Below, one piece after another: positions 1-12,262 of a DNA stretch of 64,000 bases. The notes under the pieces were generated by a model. The model did not search any database. It was not told the DNA's origin and saw only the letters and a list, made by a program, of their open reading frames with translations. Each line of letters begins with the position of its first letter. Position 1 is the stretch's first letter. Made by a program: the position numbers and the translations under genes. Origin of the DNA: Phytophthora sp. 'mugwort' (Eukaryota; Oomycota; Peronosporomycetes; Peronosporales; Peronosporaceae); contig JAUCEF010000017.1 in NCBI GenBank assembly GCA_033558025.1, positions 3,410,001-3,474,000 of the forward strand. The letters run 5' to 3'.

Positions 1-1951
1 CGTCAAGCATGTACGCACGCCGCTATTGAAGCCGATGGTGATTCAACTTTGGTGCCTATTGTCCGTATTCGAGCTGGTATCACGCTTACTTGGACGATAT
101 TAGTGTGGCCGCTCGTGTGCTAGGCGGAAAAACACTCGACGCGGATGGACCAGACCTCACCGGGCTCGAGATGAACGAGAGCGGTACTATTGTGGCTCTG
201 ACATTGATGCCGGTACACGAAGGACTACGGAGTGCAAAGGCCGCGGTCGTTGCCGGACGAAACTGGCGAACGCCAAAAAGCGCAGCAGACTCGCGGACAT
301 GGCCTGACAGTAGGGACGATGGTGACTACGTTGACCCAGGGTCGCTGCAGAAACCAAAACGGCTTCCTGTCAGTAGGGACGATGGTGACTACGTTGACCC
401 AGGGTCGCTGCAGAAACCAAAACGGCTTCCTGTGACGGTGCTTCCTCGCCGCAAGCGTGCCAAGCCAAGCTACCTGCGTGAATATGAAGTAAATGTGATC
501 AATCAAGGCGCCGTCGCTTTGGGCATCCCGCAGACTTTCCGGCAGGCAATGCGCAGTCTCCAAAACGATGAGTGGAAAGTGGTAATGGAGAGTGAGATGA
601 CGTCCCTTCGCCAGCACAAGACATGGGGATTGATTGATTCTGCGTCTGTACCGAAAGGAGTGAGAGCCCTTACGTGTCGATGGGTTTTCGCGCTCAAGCG
701 CGACGCCAAGGGCAAGATTCTGCGTCGTAAAGCGCGTCTGGCGATTCATGCGCACAAGGAGGTGTTTGGTGTTGATTTCACTGAGACATATGCACCTGTA
801 GTTCGTTTCGAGACGATCCGAGCGGCGATTTGTTTCATTACGGCATGCAACGCGGATGGTTTGCGATGCCAAAACTCCATTTCTGTATGGGCCGCTGGAA
901 GAGACGATTTACATGGTGCTTCATCCCGGTTACGATGTTTTTTTTCTGGTAAGGTGTGCCATCTTCTCCGCAGTTTGTATGGCATTTGCCAGGATCCTAC
1001 ATCTGGAATAAAACTCTTCACGCCCAGCTGGTGAAGCTTGACTTCACTCGTATTGAGAAGGATCGTGGCTTGTATACCTGCCAAGTGGGAGGGGAAATCA
1101 CAATGCTGGTCACGGTGTATGTTAATGAACTCCTACTTATTGGGCTTCCGGATCTCTGTGAAAAGGTCGCTGCTGAGATGCACGAGGCGTTTCAGCTGAC
1201 GGCGCTGGGGAAGTACGATATCTGCTTGGAATCGAGATCATCATCAATCATGCGGCACGACACGTTGTTCTCGCAGGCGCAGTGCGTTCGAGAGCTGCTG
1301 CGCAAGCTTCACATGGCTGGGTGCGTGCAAAGTGGCGCATACACCAGAGCCGACCGGGACGCACCAAGTGCGCAAGCCCGCGGAAGATGACTCGCCTCCG
1401 CCGTATCGTGAACTAGTAGGAGCATTGGGGTATCTGGTGTCGGGCACACGGAGAGACCTTGCTCGTGCTGTCCGCAACCTAGGAATGTACCTGCCGACCT
1501 TTGATCACCGACACTACGCATTAGCAGCAAAACACGTGCTGCGGTACTTGAAGGCGACAACCAACTACGGCCTAGTCATGGATATTTGCAGTGGATCAAC
1601 AGTGAAGTTGCTTCTCTACACCAACGACGCGGACATTGCCAACGATCCTGTAGATCGAAAGAGCATTAGTGGATACGTGACGATGATTGACGGCAATGTC
1701 ATATCGTACGCTTCGCGTAAAAATAGGGCATGAATGCGCTCAACACAACTGAAGCCGGGTACGTGGCTATAAGTGAAGGTTTGAACGACCTCCAGTGGTT
1801 GCGGCAGATGTGCGATGAGTTGAAGTGGAAATACTCCACGCCTCGGATGCTCGGTGACAATATGGGCTCTGTCTACATGACTGAACGCCCCGGGAAGCAC
1901 AGCAGAGCCAAGCTAGCGAGAACCGATATCACGTGTCAAGAGATCGGGTAG
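1..1951 (+). pseudogene. Degenerate Ty1/Copia pol (RT-RNase H part)
   Basis: This is the 3' half of a Copia-type polyprotein: reverse transcriptase followed by RNase H. Seen directly: the RT entry region around 640-830 (CRWVFALKRD, then FTETYAPVVRFETIRA), the LEETIYM-type segment near 895, and the region that should carry the YVDD active site near 1119, which reads YVNELLL. The RNase H/connection part follows at 1390-1950 (GYLVSGTRRDLA, HVLRYLKATTNYG, NTTEAGYVAISEG). The reading frame changes at least three times (near 870-950, 1330 and 1730), so no intact protein is possible. The catalytic aspartates are also lost. The 5' end (gag, protease, integrase) lies outside the window. Assignment to Copia is confident; the family is not identified. 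Confidence 0.88.
308..433 (+). repeat. Exact 63-bp tandem duplication inside the Copia remnant
   Basis: Two identical 63-bp units, 308-370 and 371-433, sit head to tail and preserve the reading frame (21 codons each). They lie in the linker upstream of the RT. No differences are seen between the copies, so the duplication looks recent compared with the frameshifts around it. Confidence 0.93.
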
Positions 1952-3540
1952 AGAAGAAGCAGCTTCGAGTGCAGCATGTCAGCACCAATGATTGGTGACA
2001 GACATTATGACGAAGGCGCTGGGCGCCACCAAGTTTGAGCGTTTCAGGACCATGCTCAAAGTGCTGCCGCTCAAGGAGCTGACGACGGTACCAGTGGGAG
2101 CAGGTGTGTACCGCGGGTAATCACAATGAATTTCTTGCTTGAGCGTGAGCCGTGCAGCGCGGCAAGGCGCATCGTGCATTGAGAATCGTGTCGACGAAGA
2201 AAAGATGTACGGACACAAGGTCGGACTGAAGGCGAGGTCTTCTGTTTGAAAGATCAAGATCGACGAATTCTCATACTTAAGTGGACACGCAACTTCGCGG
2301 CTATCGCCGCTAACTGTTTTTAAAGGAGGTAAAGGCAAGAAGAAAACCGTGCTGTAGGGCCGGCTACTATTCTATTAATTCGAAGCTTGTATGCTGAATA
2401 AACGACCTCTGAGCTATTTCAGTCAGGGCCATGATGCTGCGCATTAGTGCTCTAAGCGCCCAAGGTGTTCAGCCACGTCCATACTGCTGCGCAGTAGGGC
2501 TCTACCCCCCCCCCCCCCCCCCCGCAGGAAAGCTTGACTTCACTGAGTCCGACACTGCCTAGTTTTGTAATAAAGTAAATTTGATGAGGTCGCTGAGTAT
2601 GATTGCTTTTGCTAGCATAAACGACGTCTCTGCCTTAACGTGTGCTGGTATGAATATCTCTCTACAAATCGTACTCGATATGCTGTTCTGAATCGCTAAA
2701 ACAAATCCGCACAATATATTCACCGTCCTATCCCGTAGATAGAATGAATATGATTGGTCCACGTGTAAGAATAAAAGCTTTTATTAGCCATTTATTTCAC
2801 GTGAAAAGTACCACGCATAAAAATACCGGCCATTGTTTTGAAATAAAATAAATGCCGCCACTCTCCATTCTGGACCAAATGGCGTTAAAATGGAAATTCA
2901 ACGCGGTTGGTCATATCCATGAAACGACGGCCGGACGTGGAAATCAGCAAACGGTCCACAGATCAGTAAATGCGCTACTGTTTTTTTCTGAGTGTCTTGG
3001 TACTAACTATTGCAAGTGCTTTCTAGCGAGAACCTTTTGAAGCCTGGCCGCAAGCTTCGAGGCGGGAAGTCTGGCGTCGAAAGTTTCTAAGGAACACTCT
3101 TTTTTACCTGCGCATTTGAAGTCGGACAAAGCGCTATGTGCATGGCTCAGTTTTTTCAAGTCACGGTGCGCCCTACGACCGACCCTCAGGTATGTAAGTG
3201 GTTCGTCATTGCTAACAACACTGCTTTGTTATTTTTTTCGCAATATAATTGGAATAGCCTGCTCCTCGTGCTTCGATGGCGGGAGGCAATAGTAAGGTTC
3301 TTGCAGTGGGGAAGGGGGCGAAGGCAAAGCGAGTGGAAGTAGTTGGCACTCGGAAGATTGCCGCCAAAAGGGCTATCGAAAAAACGGCCGTGAAACGAAA
3401 GAAGAAAACGAAAAAGAACACACCTTGAACGCTTTTGCCTCGGATCATCAATGCGTAAGACAACGACGCAACCTCAATGGTGATGCATGAATCAGCATCT
3501 CAGTAGTACCAGCGTGTCGTAGGTATGTCTCCTCGGCCCA
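1952..3540. other. Non-coding stretch between retroelement remnants
   Basis: No convincing coding sequence is seen. Short open frames here lack recognisable motifs. A run of 19 C at 2505-2523 is the only striking feature. The first few hundred bases may contain the 3' LTR of the Copia remnant, but no matching 5' LTR is in the window, so I cannot define it. Confidence 0.5.
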
Positions 3541-3549
3541 TGGTGGTCG

Positions 3550-4310
3550 TGGTTTAACAGGGAAAGATGCGTCGGATGTTCACGCGCTGCCCCGTGACGC
3601 CATCGTCCACCGTGACGATTCCGTTATCGTGAACGTGAGTGATAGCATACGGACCATTAGCAATCGGGCTGTGCTTGTTCTGGCGATCCTTCTTCGCTAC
3701 ACGCACCATTACTTGATCCCCAATGTGTTAGAAATGTTCGAGTCGTGCCTGGTTTTTACGAGCGTTGTCACGCAAGATGGCGTCAAAACGACGTTTAGTC
3801 TCCAATTGGCCTCGTGAAACTGGCGGGTGATCAGGCCCTGACCGAAGTTCAGGTGCGCCGGTGTTGTACCGAGGATGTTGTGGTGATTGCTCGAACAGCA
3901 AAGGCTGCATACTGGATCAGCTTGCGCCAATCTCCACATTGATAGCTGCAAATACTGTTGTTGAGCTTCAAGTGCACACGTTCACAAATTGCGTTGGTCT
4001 GCGGTTTCTTCGTTGTAATCATCTTGACCTTGATTCCGTAGCCGTCTACATCTCGCGAAACTCGCTGGTATTAAATACATTGTCACGGTCGAAAACGACT
4101 TCCTTCGGCCGGAGGTAGCGACAAAGCCATACCGCTTCGAAGTTTTCGGCGGTTGTCAGCGCCTTGTTGTCAGTCTGAACGGAGACTTTTAGCCACCGAG
4201 TCGCTTTGTCCACAACTATAAGAGGGTAGTGTCGCTCGCTGCCATACGGCCCCATGGCGTCCACACGCACCACATCGAAAGGGTCAATTGTTTTCATTTC
4301 TCGTGGGGTA
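3550..4310 (-). pseudogene. Gypsy-type integrase remnant
   Basis: On the minus strand, 4297 down to 3550, successive frames give an integrase core (DVVRVDAMGPYG, then LIVVDKATRWLKV, then PKEVVFDRDNVF). These are followed by the downstream TPAHLNFGQ segment near 3850 and a C-terminal barrel-like segment (GPYAITHVHDNGIVTVDDG) near 3610. Stops and frameshifts interrupt it near 4046 and 3950. It lacks the chromodomain of the neighbouring element and has a different integrase sequence, so it is a separate insertion. Upstream RT parts are not recognisable, so only the 3' end of pol survives. Confidence 0.8.
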
Positions 4311-4319
4311 GCTTACCAA

Positions 4320-5190
4320 ATGCTTGAGGGACACCGTGTAAGTTACTGCGCTTGCATATCAGACACTTCTTGGCAAAATACACAATTGATCGTTCCATCC
4401 TGAACAGTAGAAATGCGGTCGCATCGTGTGAAACTGGCGTTTGGCACCAGCGTGAAGCAGATTGTCATGCTACCGATCTGCGATACCCACTCGAAGATTA
4501 GTTGGCACCACAATGAGCTTCTGGAACGTCACTAGCCGTGGCACCCAGTAGATTCTGAATCTGATAGTCAGGATCATTGTCGCTATAAATACATCTCTGG
4601 ATGACTATTTGAGTTTGTTTGCCTGCCTGTTGCTGCTGACGGGTATAGTTACCTTCGTACTCGGGGCGAGATGGTTAACGAGATCTCAATAGTTCCAACT
4701 GATATGCATTAGCCTAGGCTCTACTATGCTAGATAGTGAGTCCTATGCATTTACACCACGGCGGCTTTGCCGCGGATAAGGAGAATACATTCAGTTAGCA
4801 TTTTGAAATAGAGAGTATATTTGCCTTGCTTAAGGTACATTTGACTCTTGAAGTCCGTAAGTAGTTATCTTACGGGTTCGTCTTGGTTTTCGTATAAGAC
4901 CTAAGACCCACCTTAAACAAAGACTCTTTGAGTTTGCGCCTCCTCTGATGCTAAAGCTACGGCAGACCCGCTGCACTTGGTAAAATGTGTAGTCAATCCT
5001 ACACCTGAGTCTTACGACTGTCCCTCTGTGAGGATGAAGCTATTAGTGTTTTGTGCCCTCGATCACACGGGCTCACCCATCATGCTCCTGCGAGCGCTAC
5101 GGACCTCCACAAACTTTGATCAGTGGTTGCAGCAACCCAAGATCAGCTCTTGAGCTCAGCGGCTGGTCCGTTAGCTCCCCGACCTATTGT
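4320..5190. repeat. Probable LTR region downstream of the chromovirus remnant
   Basis: This 870-bp stretch has no coding signal. It lies immediately 3' of the minus-strand chromodomain pol at 5205-6760, where the element's 3' LTR would be expected. No second copy is visible in the window, and I cannot fix TG...CA ends or a target-site duplication, so the call rests on position alone. Confidence 0.3.
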
Positions 5191-5204
5191 CCTAAAGTGC
5201 GAGG

Positions 5205-6760
5205 CTACCGACGCCGCGGCCGCGGGCTCGTCCAGCGCGTCCGATCGCGGTGAACAAAAGCGACGTCTGGGCAGTCTTGCCGGAGGGGCACCTCAAACTT
5301 CCAAGTGCTCGTCGTGTGGGGATAACCACGCCACTTCACAAGATACGGGTTATTACCCTGGCGATGACGTCGCTCCAAGATGATCTCCATGTGCAAGTGG
5401 CGGCCTCCCTGCTCGTCAAGCAACGCAAGAGGTGGGCGAGGCAGCGCCGGGTGAGCACGCTGTGCGTCGAGAGGAGTTCAAACAAACTCAGGACTCCCTG
5501 CGTCGACTGCACGGTGAGGGTGGAACGTCTCCGCCGGGTACTTGGGGCGGCCGAGCAGGCCGATGATTATGATCGATGATCTTCGCCAGGGTAGGGATTG
5601 GGTTAAGATCCCGGAGTCGAGTACGCAGCGACTGCTGGACCTCGACCGCACTCAGGCGAGACTGGAGGGGCAGCTCGACGTGCCAGTGAGGCTCCGACCG
5701 AGCGCCGTGGCTCCACCTCATTCGCCTCCCGCGGCGCCAGCGCCTCAGCGCCTGTCTGCTTCGGGTCACGGTATGACTTGAGCAAGCCAACGTACAACAT
5801 GGGATGCGTGCTAATCTTCATCGGAAGATTGAGCGTATACGCTAGACCTTTCTTGGGCACGACCGTGAACGGCCCGACAAAACGCGGACGCAAATTCGTC
5901 TTGAAGACCGCAAACTCCATAGGTAGGTAGGTTTTTACCATTTAATAAAACTTGGTTACCGACCTCAAAGCTTTCGCTCCCCTGGCATTCACCTGTTCCT
6001 TTTGTTTCTCTTGGCTCTGAGCCATAGCGTCTCCCACATGTCGTAGGACATTTAGACGTGTTGCCAGAAACTCGTCAACCTGCTTCCGAACAGTGATATG
6101 GCTGACATCAGCAAGCCGATCGGCTATCTCTCTCCGACAAAGCCCATAACGACGTGGTAGAAGCGACAGCGGGACGCGCGGGTGTGCAAGTCCGTTCTCG
6201 TAAATCGGGGTGTAGCCCGTGGAGGTATGCACCGCATTATCCAATGCAAACGCAACGAGCGGAATCATTGCGTTCCAACGCTTCGGCGTTTGCTGCGCAA
6301 TTGCTACGGAGTATATCCTCCACAGCGCGATTCACGCGTTCTGTTTGACCGTTGGTCTGCTGATAATCCGCCGCGGACATGTCCAGCTTAGTGCCAAGCA
6401 CCATGAAGACTGATGCACAAAACTTCGCAGCGAAGCGGGGCTCTCGATCCGAGAAAATCGATGCGGGCAGCTCGTGTGGCAAAAGACCCGATCGAGAAAC
6501 AGCTTCGCTGTACCTTCACCATAATGGTATCCGGCACTGCGGCTAGGTGAGCCATCTTGCTCAATCAGTCCACAAAGACCACGATGCCCGTGTTGCTGGC
6601 CGAGTCCTTCAGAAGGCCAAACAAAAAGTCCAAACTCATGGACTTCCAATATCGAGAGGGGACAGGCAAACTTGCCATCAACGCGGCCGCCAGGTTGCCA
6701 CGGGGCCTTTATACACTTGGGTCGCCTGGCCCGAGGTATCTACCCTCCTGACTCAGTAGT
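5205..6760 (-). pseudogene. Chromovirus (Ty3/Gypsy) integrase and chromodomain remnant
   Basis: Read on the minus strand from about 6760 to 5205, several frames together give a Gypsy integrase. Seen directly: the DFLFGLPK-like entry and ASNTGIVVFVD near 6580; SDREPRFAAKF, then TNGQTERVNR, in 6482-6237; the ALDNAVHTSTGYTP segment near 6250; the LRPRFVGPFTVV barrel near 5890; and a C-terminal chromodomain (NPYLVKWRGYPHTTSTWK) at about 5350-5290. Chromodomains at this position define chromoviruses and are thought to guide insertion to marked chromatin. At least four frame changes and stops make it non-functional. RT and gag are missing. Confidence 0.87.
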
Positions 6761-6969
6761 ACGTGCGATCCGGTGGTTACTCATCGTGCGTATCGCAAGC
6801 GCTTCAACGATCAAGCACGAAATAATTCGGTACCCGCCATGCCGGCGATCCCTGAACGGTTGCACAAGCATCGCGGGCTTCGAAGCCATACCCTCAACAA
6901 GAGCGAAGGAAACATGTGCACCCTTTCTCTGCCGGATATGTTGCGAAACAGATTAATGCGTGGCGGGTA

Positions 6970-7265
6970 AATCGCCGCTACAGTTCGGAGTGTGCATCAA
7001 AAGCCATCCTCATGCAACAATCGCGTGGATGCATGAACGTCCAGTCATTACCTAACAAATCGACGGCAGATTGACGATGACGTACTAGACACCATCAATG
7101 TGCAGCACACGTCTGGAAGAAAAGCGAATCCTATTGTGGGTATCTTCCTGACCTCGGATAGTAATCCGACACCCCAGGCCGAGCGCAATCTCGTATGCTC
7201 GTTGAAGCTCCAAGAACTCAGCTTCACTGCTCGTGTCCAGTGTTTGAAAATTAAATCGCCTTGAC
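6970..7265. other. Junction between opposite-strand Gypsy remnants, no gene seen
   Basis: There is no credible open frame or conserved motif. This is probably decayed retroelement sequence, perhaps RNase H-like on the minus strand near 7100-7250, but I cannot support that. Confidence 0.4.
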
Positions 7266-7266
7266 C

Positions 7267-7424
7267 CTTGGGGCTAATGCGACCGACGCAAAGAAGGTAG
7301 TGCTCAGGGAGAAGCTACGTCAAGCCAACAAGTCTTGCAACTAGTTAGACCTTGGGACTAATGCGACCGACGCAAATAAGGTAGTGCTCCGACAGAAGCT
7401 TCGTCAAGCCAACAAGTCCTGCAA
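7267..7424 (+). repeat. Imperfect direct repeat, 74 bp x 2
   Basis: Copy 1 is 7267-7340 and copy 2 is 7351-7424, separated by 10 bp. They differ at only a few positions (for example aag/aat and aggg/cgac). The 84-bp period keeps the frame. The repeat lies just upstream of the retropepsin-like segment and probably duplicates part of a Gypsy gag-protease linker. Confidence 0.85.
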
Positions 7425-7429
7425 ATCTC

Positions 7430-7990
7430 GTGTCAAACGGCTTGGCGTATTGGCATCAACGACGTCTCGCACTGTGACAATTAATGGTGTTCTGGAATTG
7501 TCGTACCGCCCTAATACGGCGTCACACCATACGGTAATTAGCCGCACGCATTGGAAACTTCTCCAAGCGGCAGATCCCAGCGTGAAAGCTGGCACTGGAT
7601 ACTCCGGTGCATTGCCTTACGTTTGGTGAGCACCCGATAGTGGCTAATATGAAGGCCATGATCCATGTACTGATTCACAGAGCTGCAGGACCTGTGGAAC
7701 CCGCAGAGGCAGCGCCGTGTTTGCTCGTGTAGATTACAATGGAAAAATGCTTTGACAGATGGATCGACGATTTGCTACTCTACGCTGACGACATTGAGAC
7801 GTACTTGACTAATCTGGCTGAGCTATTCTCTCTATTAGTGCCCTCGGACTCAAACTCAGTGGGAAAAGTTAAGTTTGTATCAGGGCGAGGTCAAATAGTG
7901 TGGACGTATTATTGACGTGCAGAACTAAGAGGTTAATACTCCCCACAAGCAGCAACGCGCCCCGGAACGTTCGCTTTTGATACTCCGCCA
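7430..7990 (+). pseudogene. Gypsy protease and RT fragments
   Basis: Positions 7470-7600 encode a retropepsin-like segment (TINGVLELSYR, then TVISRTHWKLL) whose DTG/DSG catalytic triplet is replaced by NTA. Near 7760-7800 the frame gives WIDDLLLYADD, the YxDD box region of a Gypsy reverse transcriptase with Tyr changed to Trp. A degenerate RT thumb-like stretch follows to 7920. Only about 0.5 kb separates the two, so most of the RT has been deleted. The element is dead. Confidence 0.75.
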
Positions 7991-8099
7991 GAAAGGAATG
8001 AAACGCCTCTCACGACTCAAAACTACGTCGTCTCCAAGTCAGGGATGACTCACTAATGCGTTCCTCAACGCGACTGTCACTCCGCATGGATCTGTCGCT

Positions 8100-8460
8100 C
8101 TGGCCAGCCCCTACGATTCCAATTCAGGTCGCTTGACCGAGCAGACCCGAGCACCCCCCCCCTGCCTCCGCCGACTCCGCTTCTCAGATTGAGTCCGACC
8201 CGCTGCCGCCACCAGCATCAACCGATGGACGCTTCCGCGATGTTGGGGCGAGGGGGGGAGGGGGTCCGACCGTTCCATTTTCGGTTGGACCCGAAAACCA
8301 AATGCCGGTATATAAAGATCAGTGGCCTGGCGAGCAGGTAAACATGTATATATTAATTCCGGACGAGTATGAGTTGTTGTACAGAACATTCTCGGAACGT
8401 TCCCTGAGTACCACCCTCTATAGTCTGGCACAATAACTACTCCCATAACATATTGCTAAC
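8100..8460 (+). repeat. Possible solo LTR or LTR end with TATA box
   Basis: No coding signal is seen. A TATA-like box (TATATAAAG, about 8309-8317) is followed about 140 bp later by an end reading ...CTCCCATAACA, compatible with the CA end of an LTR. C and G runs interrupt the middle (about 8152-8162 and 8250-8260). The 5' boundary and any target-site duplication are not visible, so this is tentative. Confidence 0.3.
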
Positions 8461-9820
8461 GTGCACGATTCCGCGGTACTTGGGATGGCATATAAACGGT
8501 AAAGGCTATACAACAACAGATTACATCGGCCGCAACGCTTTACTTACCTGACATACTTGAGCTTCGGTAGGGTGGGATATCATTTTTTAGAGACGAAGTG
8601 CTCATACAAAAAAATAATAAAATTCATGCATGCTTAGGGGTTGTCATCTTTGTTGTCTTTCAGTTCCAGCATTTGCATCATGCCAGGCGCACTGCGGCGG
8701 TCGCAAGGCCAGCGCAGTCTTACACGATCTTCCCCTTACCAGTTAGGTCAGGGTTGGCAAAAAAAAAAACAGGTTTTGTCCCTTTTCCCTGCGATGACCA
8801 GTGGGTATTCCCATTCTCTCAGTGGAAAAAAATGGGAAATTGATACCGGGACACCTCGTGCATACAAGCTTGTGGTTTTTGATGGTTCCTGCCGTTCCTG
8901 CCAAGATTCGATTGGTTGAAGTCAGTGGCTTGAAACTGATTAGTGAACGGTATTCTATCGGTATTCTCAAAAACTACCAGGTCCCATTCGGCCCACTTTT
9001 TCCCACTAAAAGGACCGGGAATTGGACGGCAGACGATACGGGTACCATTTCCCAAAGGTGTCATTGTCTTATCTGGTTAGGTCGACCTCTCAACCCTCCC
9101 TGGATGCGCGGGCAACACTACCGCGAGCAACTGCTCAACATTGTGAAGTATGAGCTCCACTTCGACTGGACGGTGCATCCTGACCGACATGCTGCTAAGC
9201 TATACACACGTAACTAGACGTTAACTTCACAGCTGGCCCCATAAACCGGAATGAAAGACGAGGTAAATTTGTTGCTACCATCATAGGCCGCAAGAGATTG
9301 ATCGTGCTGCAGAGCGCTCATGTAATATATTCTGTAAAACCTTCAAGATATATGGGTTACATTCCATGCTGAACCAATTGCGCATGCTGGCTAGTCACTT
9401 CGCGCCGAACCTCAACCGATCCACGTGGGAAGCTGCATCTCTACCACCCCCATTCATGGTCCTGAGCCAAATAACGGATTGACCATATTGGCAGAGTGCA
9501 TCGGCAAGATGTATCCGTTGGAGGCGCAACGCCGTGCACCTGGTTCCGGACACCTCAAGCGTTCCAATTGTAACTTCATCGTGTCTTCGTTGCCGGCACA
9601 TAACGAATTGATGACGCAGCCCAAGGTAAATGGTAGGTCAACGGTATTGGACATCCTGGATCCTGGTGTGCTCGTGAGGCGTAGTGAGATTGCGTTTTGT
9701 AGGATAGCGCGGCTGCAAGGTTGCTGTTGGCTTAGGTCAGTTGTTATTTTCCAACATTAAGAACAAACAACATTTTTTCGTATTATCGGTACGCTGCTCG
9801 CACTTCCTACTAACCGGCTC
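8461..9820. other. Intergenic or decayed mobile DNA
   Basis: The longest frames are 8801-9217 and 9425-9760 on the plus strand. They show no recognisable domain, no compositional sign of coding, and the first starts within a low-complexity A-rich stretch. I see no gene I can support. Confidence 0.45.
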
Positions 9821-9849
9821 AAGATCAGCTACTTAGACAACGGCCCGAA

Positions 9850-11590
9850 TGGCATGGCCCACGACCTCGATGGCATCCTCTCGACCTTCGTTGATGCCTA
9901 TTGAAGAGGCCCAGGTCGGCTTGCCAATGGTCACGCCAGCGCACGCGATGGACGACCAGGAAGTGCGGCCTCGTGGTGGCGACACACGTCGGGAAACGCC
10001 GCAGCCAGCTTGAAGGCTCGGTTCCAAACTGGGACCTGGAGCGACCGGTCCTGCTGGTGAAACGTCCTCTACAGCTCCTGTGAGCTTCTCGGTGAGTCAC
10101 ACTGGGACGGTACCGGCGCAATCGACCGTGACTCAAACTGTGGAGGCTGGAACGTCAACGGGCTAATTCAGAGATGCAAGCGTTCCTAGTGAAAGCCATG
10201 AGTCAAGCTCTCCGGATGTATTCGAGTAGTGGAGCATCGGCACCGGCGACGACATCTCCGGCTATAGCGTCAACGTCTCGGTCTCTGTTAGCCTCTGGGA
10301 CATATATGCAGCAAGGGGAGTACGCTCTGCCAAGGCCTGACCCTACCGTTCCGGATCGGATGCCTGCGTCTACGGTGACTATGTCCCAGGCGCCTGTGTC
10401 CACTCCAGCCAGGATGTCCATGGCGGCGATCCCGTCGTATGGGGGCGTGTCAATCGTGACCGGAGCGGGGTGGGAGCTACTGCTGAAACGTTGCCAGCCT
10501 GGTCGACCGCCTATGCGAGCAAGGCGCCTATGCCAATGACTGGGACAGGCTCTCAGGTGCCTGGAAAATCTCCGGTGAATGAGGCTACGTTTCGAGGACA
10601 AGCATGGGACCAAGGAAGGCAAGTGAACTTGACGCCACAGCAAGGACCGTCAGGGAACGCGGGCTATTCGCTTCCAGGGAACGGAGGAACTCAACTGACG
10701 TCTACGGGGCTTTGCCTCACCAGGCGTGAGCATATCAGCCCGACGGTTATGGATGTGGTTACGGAGTGCATGCGTCTGTGGGTTATCCTCCGCGAAACTC
10801 CCCTGTGATCGAAATCCCGACCGAACTGCGAAACGCTGTGAAGGTGATCATTTCCTTCTACTCAGACTCTGCTATGAGCGAGAGAGCTGCGGCGTTCCTG
10901 GCGTTCCTTCGAGAGGTGCACATATGGCATGGATAGCCAGATGAGGTTGAGAGCGTTTGACCAGTTCCTTAAGGGCAAAGTGGGTCAAGAGTGATGATAT
11001 AACGCCAGGGATCGACAGCTTCGAGTAGCTGCGGGTACGGTTCCACAACCGCTTCATCTATCAGACGCCGGCGCAACTATGGAACTGTCGCAAGACTGCT
11101 AAGAGGGACGAGGGAGAATCGGCCGAGGAATGGGGAGACCGGATCTCAACTATGCGCGAGGCGCTCCATTACAATGAGCCGCGCATGAGATTTGAGTTCT
11201 TTCTCGATGGCCTGCGGAACAAGAAGATGAGAGCGATGCTCAACTCAAGCATGGCCACGTCGATTCTTGAGGCGTGCGCCCTGCTGCTGTACAAGAACTT
11301 GCACTTACCCGTCGAAGAGGAAGACGAGTTCGCTGGTGATGGAACGGTCCAAGCTGGAACTAGGGACGTGACGTCGATTTAGTCTCAAATGTTGCAACAG
11401 TTGCAGCAGATGAACAAGATGCTGCTGCAGCAACAACAGAGTTCTGGAACGTCCCACCATGGACAGATCAGTGCTATCGCTCCGGCTCCGTCATACCCGT
11501 TCCACCTTCGGATGGGAACGTTGGGTCTCAGCTTGAACCGCTTCTCTGCGCCCAACTCGCCTTGGCTTAAGCTTACGTTTTTTTATTGAA
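9850..11590 (+). pseudogene. Gypsy gag remnant
   Basis: Fragmented plus-strand frames give a gag-like protein: a Pro/Ser/Thr-rich N-terminal region (about 10170-10800), then a capsid-like block. This block includes MRLRAFDQFLKGK around 10940, EGESAEEWGDRISTMREALHY near 11110-11170, FFLDGLRNKKMRAML near 11200, and a Gln-rich tail (LQQLQQMNKMLLQQQQ) at 11389-11440. The DQFLKGK...FFLDGLR spacing matches the retrotransposon gag family. Multiple frameshifts and a stop at 11380 break it. The protease and RT that should follow are absent, because other sequence begins near 11590. Confidence 0.72.
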
Positions 11591-11925
11591 TGTCTCACAT
11601 CACCGTTAACCCCCTTAGCCCTCTCGGGGACCGATGGTATCGTCTTTGGCTTTGCTTCGCAAAGGCAGTCGCTGCGCTCCTGCGAGGAAAAGATTCTATG
11701 TTCGGCCCGCTACATTGCTCGGATCGCTGGAAAGCTCGGCGCTGGGCCCGCCTCCGCAAATACCGCGCGGGTTTGCTGTGGCTTCGCGCGCTCGCAACCG
11801 CTCTCCTCCGTTGGTTGTTTTATGTGACATTCACCCCCTCCTTTTTCAGTTGGGTGCAGCACTCACTCTCAATAAGTTAAAATGTACTTCAAATTAATCT
11901 GCACGAAACCGATTTGGTGCTGCAC
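11591..11925. other. GC-rich, hairpin-prone spacer before the Tc1 element
   Basis: No gene is seen. It contains short perfect inverted repeats, for example CTTTGC-TTC-GCAAAG at 11650-11664, and many CGC/GCG alternations unlike the surrounding DNA. It could be a decayed non-autonomous element, but I find no terminal structure. Confidence 0.35.
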
Positions 11926-11930
11926 CTACT

Positions 11931-12180
11931 TAAGTACACTCAACGACAGATTCGATCAGCTGCCCACGTTGAGCAACGTAACTCACTCGATTTTACGAGT
12001 TTGCCAACGCCGTTTCAGTATGCTAGAGCCCTTACTAGGAACAGGAAGAGGTTTGTGTTAACGCGCGCGATTTCGCAGTCGTTGGGGCGGCTAGCATACA
12101 ACGGGGCTGATGCTTTTGCCACTGCGACAAATTAGATCAGCCAAGAGCATCCATACAAAACCCCAAGTATAAAAGAATGA
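11931..12180 (+). repeat. Left terminal inverted repeat of the Tc1/mariner element
   Basis: This is the inverted copy of about 13347-13595. The innermost part (AAGTATAAAAGAAT, ending near 12179) pairs with the start of the right arm. Substitutions and two small indels separate the arms. Confidence 0.82.
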
Positions 12181-12262
12181 TGGTATAATCAGTAGTGTGT
12201 CTTGTTGCTTTTCTTATCAAGCCCTTCAACGCATCTACGAGGCATTGACTCCGTAAGTGAGA

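Noticed and set aside
225..872. 215-aa minus-strand open frame
   Set aside because: It overlaps the Copia RT in antisense and its residues only mirror the tandem repeat; no domain.
8743..9090. Apparent inverted similarity (AGTGG-A-run-TGGG on both strands)
   Set aside because: The match is short and A-rich; I could not extend it to convincing arms, so I do not call a palindromic element.
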